Below are positions 38,683 to 38,850 of a stretch of DNA of 38,850 bases, piece by piece. The position numbers were made by a program, and so were the translations under genes. The stretch is from a virus. Below the pieces are notes generated by a model. The model did no database searches. It was not told the origin of the DNA and worked only from the letters and a program-made list of their open reading frames with translations. The DNA lies in the IMG/VR virus record IMGVR_UViG_3300048433_000447, positions 1 to 38,850 of that record; one strand, written 5' to 3'. Within the stretch, counting starts at the first letter, position 1. Each line of letters starts with the position of its first letter.

Positions 38683-38850
38683 ACGTCCTCCGTTAATGGT
38701 TAAAATAAAAGGTGAGACGTTTAGTAGTTTATACGATGTGTCTCAAACACCGCCAATGGGGCAGAAAGGAATAAAAGCCCCTAGGGTTACTACTTAACCT
38801 GTGATGACCCGAAATAAAATCCGACTAGTGCCAGCATTGTCTGTCGAACT
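38664..38850. repeat. Right copy of the 187-bp terminal overlap
   Basis: Same sequence as 1-187 except A at 38723 versus G at 60. It covers the end of the holin-like gene (stop at 38790 in this copy), the promoter region and the start of the 50-residue gene. Confidence 0.9.
38728..38756 (-). promoter_or_regulatory. Putative promoter with operator-like spacer for the 50-residue gene
   Basis: Minus-strand TTGGCG (38756-38751), a 17-base spacer and TATAAA (38733-38728). The spacer holds GTGTTTGAGACAC, an inverted repeat of GTGT/ACAC that could bind a regulator. The same sequence is present at 65-93. The -35 is only four of six, so the call is moderate. Confidence 0.5.

Overview
The window is a complete, circularly closed genome of a tailed phage with a T7-like (short-tailed, podovirus-type) virion plan. 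The first 187 bases and the last 187 bases are the same sequence with one mismatch, so the unique genome is about 38.66 kb. It is A+T-rich, uses strong Shine-Dalgarno (SD) sites and sigma70-type promoters (TTGACA, 16-17 bases, TATAAT-like). It has no gene that I can recognise for RNA polymerase, DNA polymerase, primase, integrase or CI-type repressor. The phage therefore probably uses the host transcription and replication enzymes and is probably virulent. The small accessory proteins resemble those of marine and other aquatic phages. The host cannot be fixed from the sequence. A PEP-CTERM surface-sorting protein points to a Gram-negative host with exosortase, and a glutamine riboswitch of the glnA/Downstream-peptide type recalls cyanobacteria and their phages.

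There are two opposing arms. The leftward late arm (minus strand, from about 28,450 down to 1, then across the closure to about 38,364) holds: two zinc-finger microproteins, a small basic protein, small and large terminase, portal, Bbp19-like protein, three very basic small proteins, scaffold, a major capsid gene behind its own promoter and structured leader, a putative decoration protein, tail tubular A, an oversized nozzle (tubular B) protein, three internal/ejection proteins (the last 2320 residues long with an HExxH zinc-peptidase motif), a tail fibre, a methyltransferase-fold protein, and a densely overlapping cassette of small membrane and basic proteins with a PEP-CTERM protein and a holin-like protein. 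After the closure point the arm ends with a 50-residue protein and then a glutamine riboswitch in front of a 20-residue peptide.

The rightward early arm (plus strand, 28,814 to 38,365) starts at an extended -10 promoter. It first gives about 330 bases of structured non-coding RNA, then a Gp88-like protein and a DUF932 protein among small unknown genes. Each of the first six protein genes except the 32,275 lysozyme-like gene is preceded by a member of a repeated structured leader family. It continues with a lysozyme-like protein, a HIRAN/PD-(D/E)XK nuclease fusion, a DnaD/RepO-like initiator, a DnaB-like helicase, an SSB-like protein with a DDIPF tail, a NinG/HNH-like protein, a second PD-(D/E)XK-like nuclease and an HTH microprotein. 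It ends at an intrinsic terminator.

The two most striking non-protein features are: (1) six copies of a leader RNA with compensatory base changes and a constant UCRCAAYY motif placed just upstream of early-gene SD sites, together with a CCUCUCUCAUUGU sequence complementary to those SD sites; and (2) the riboswitch-microprotein unit at the end of the late arm.
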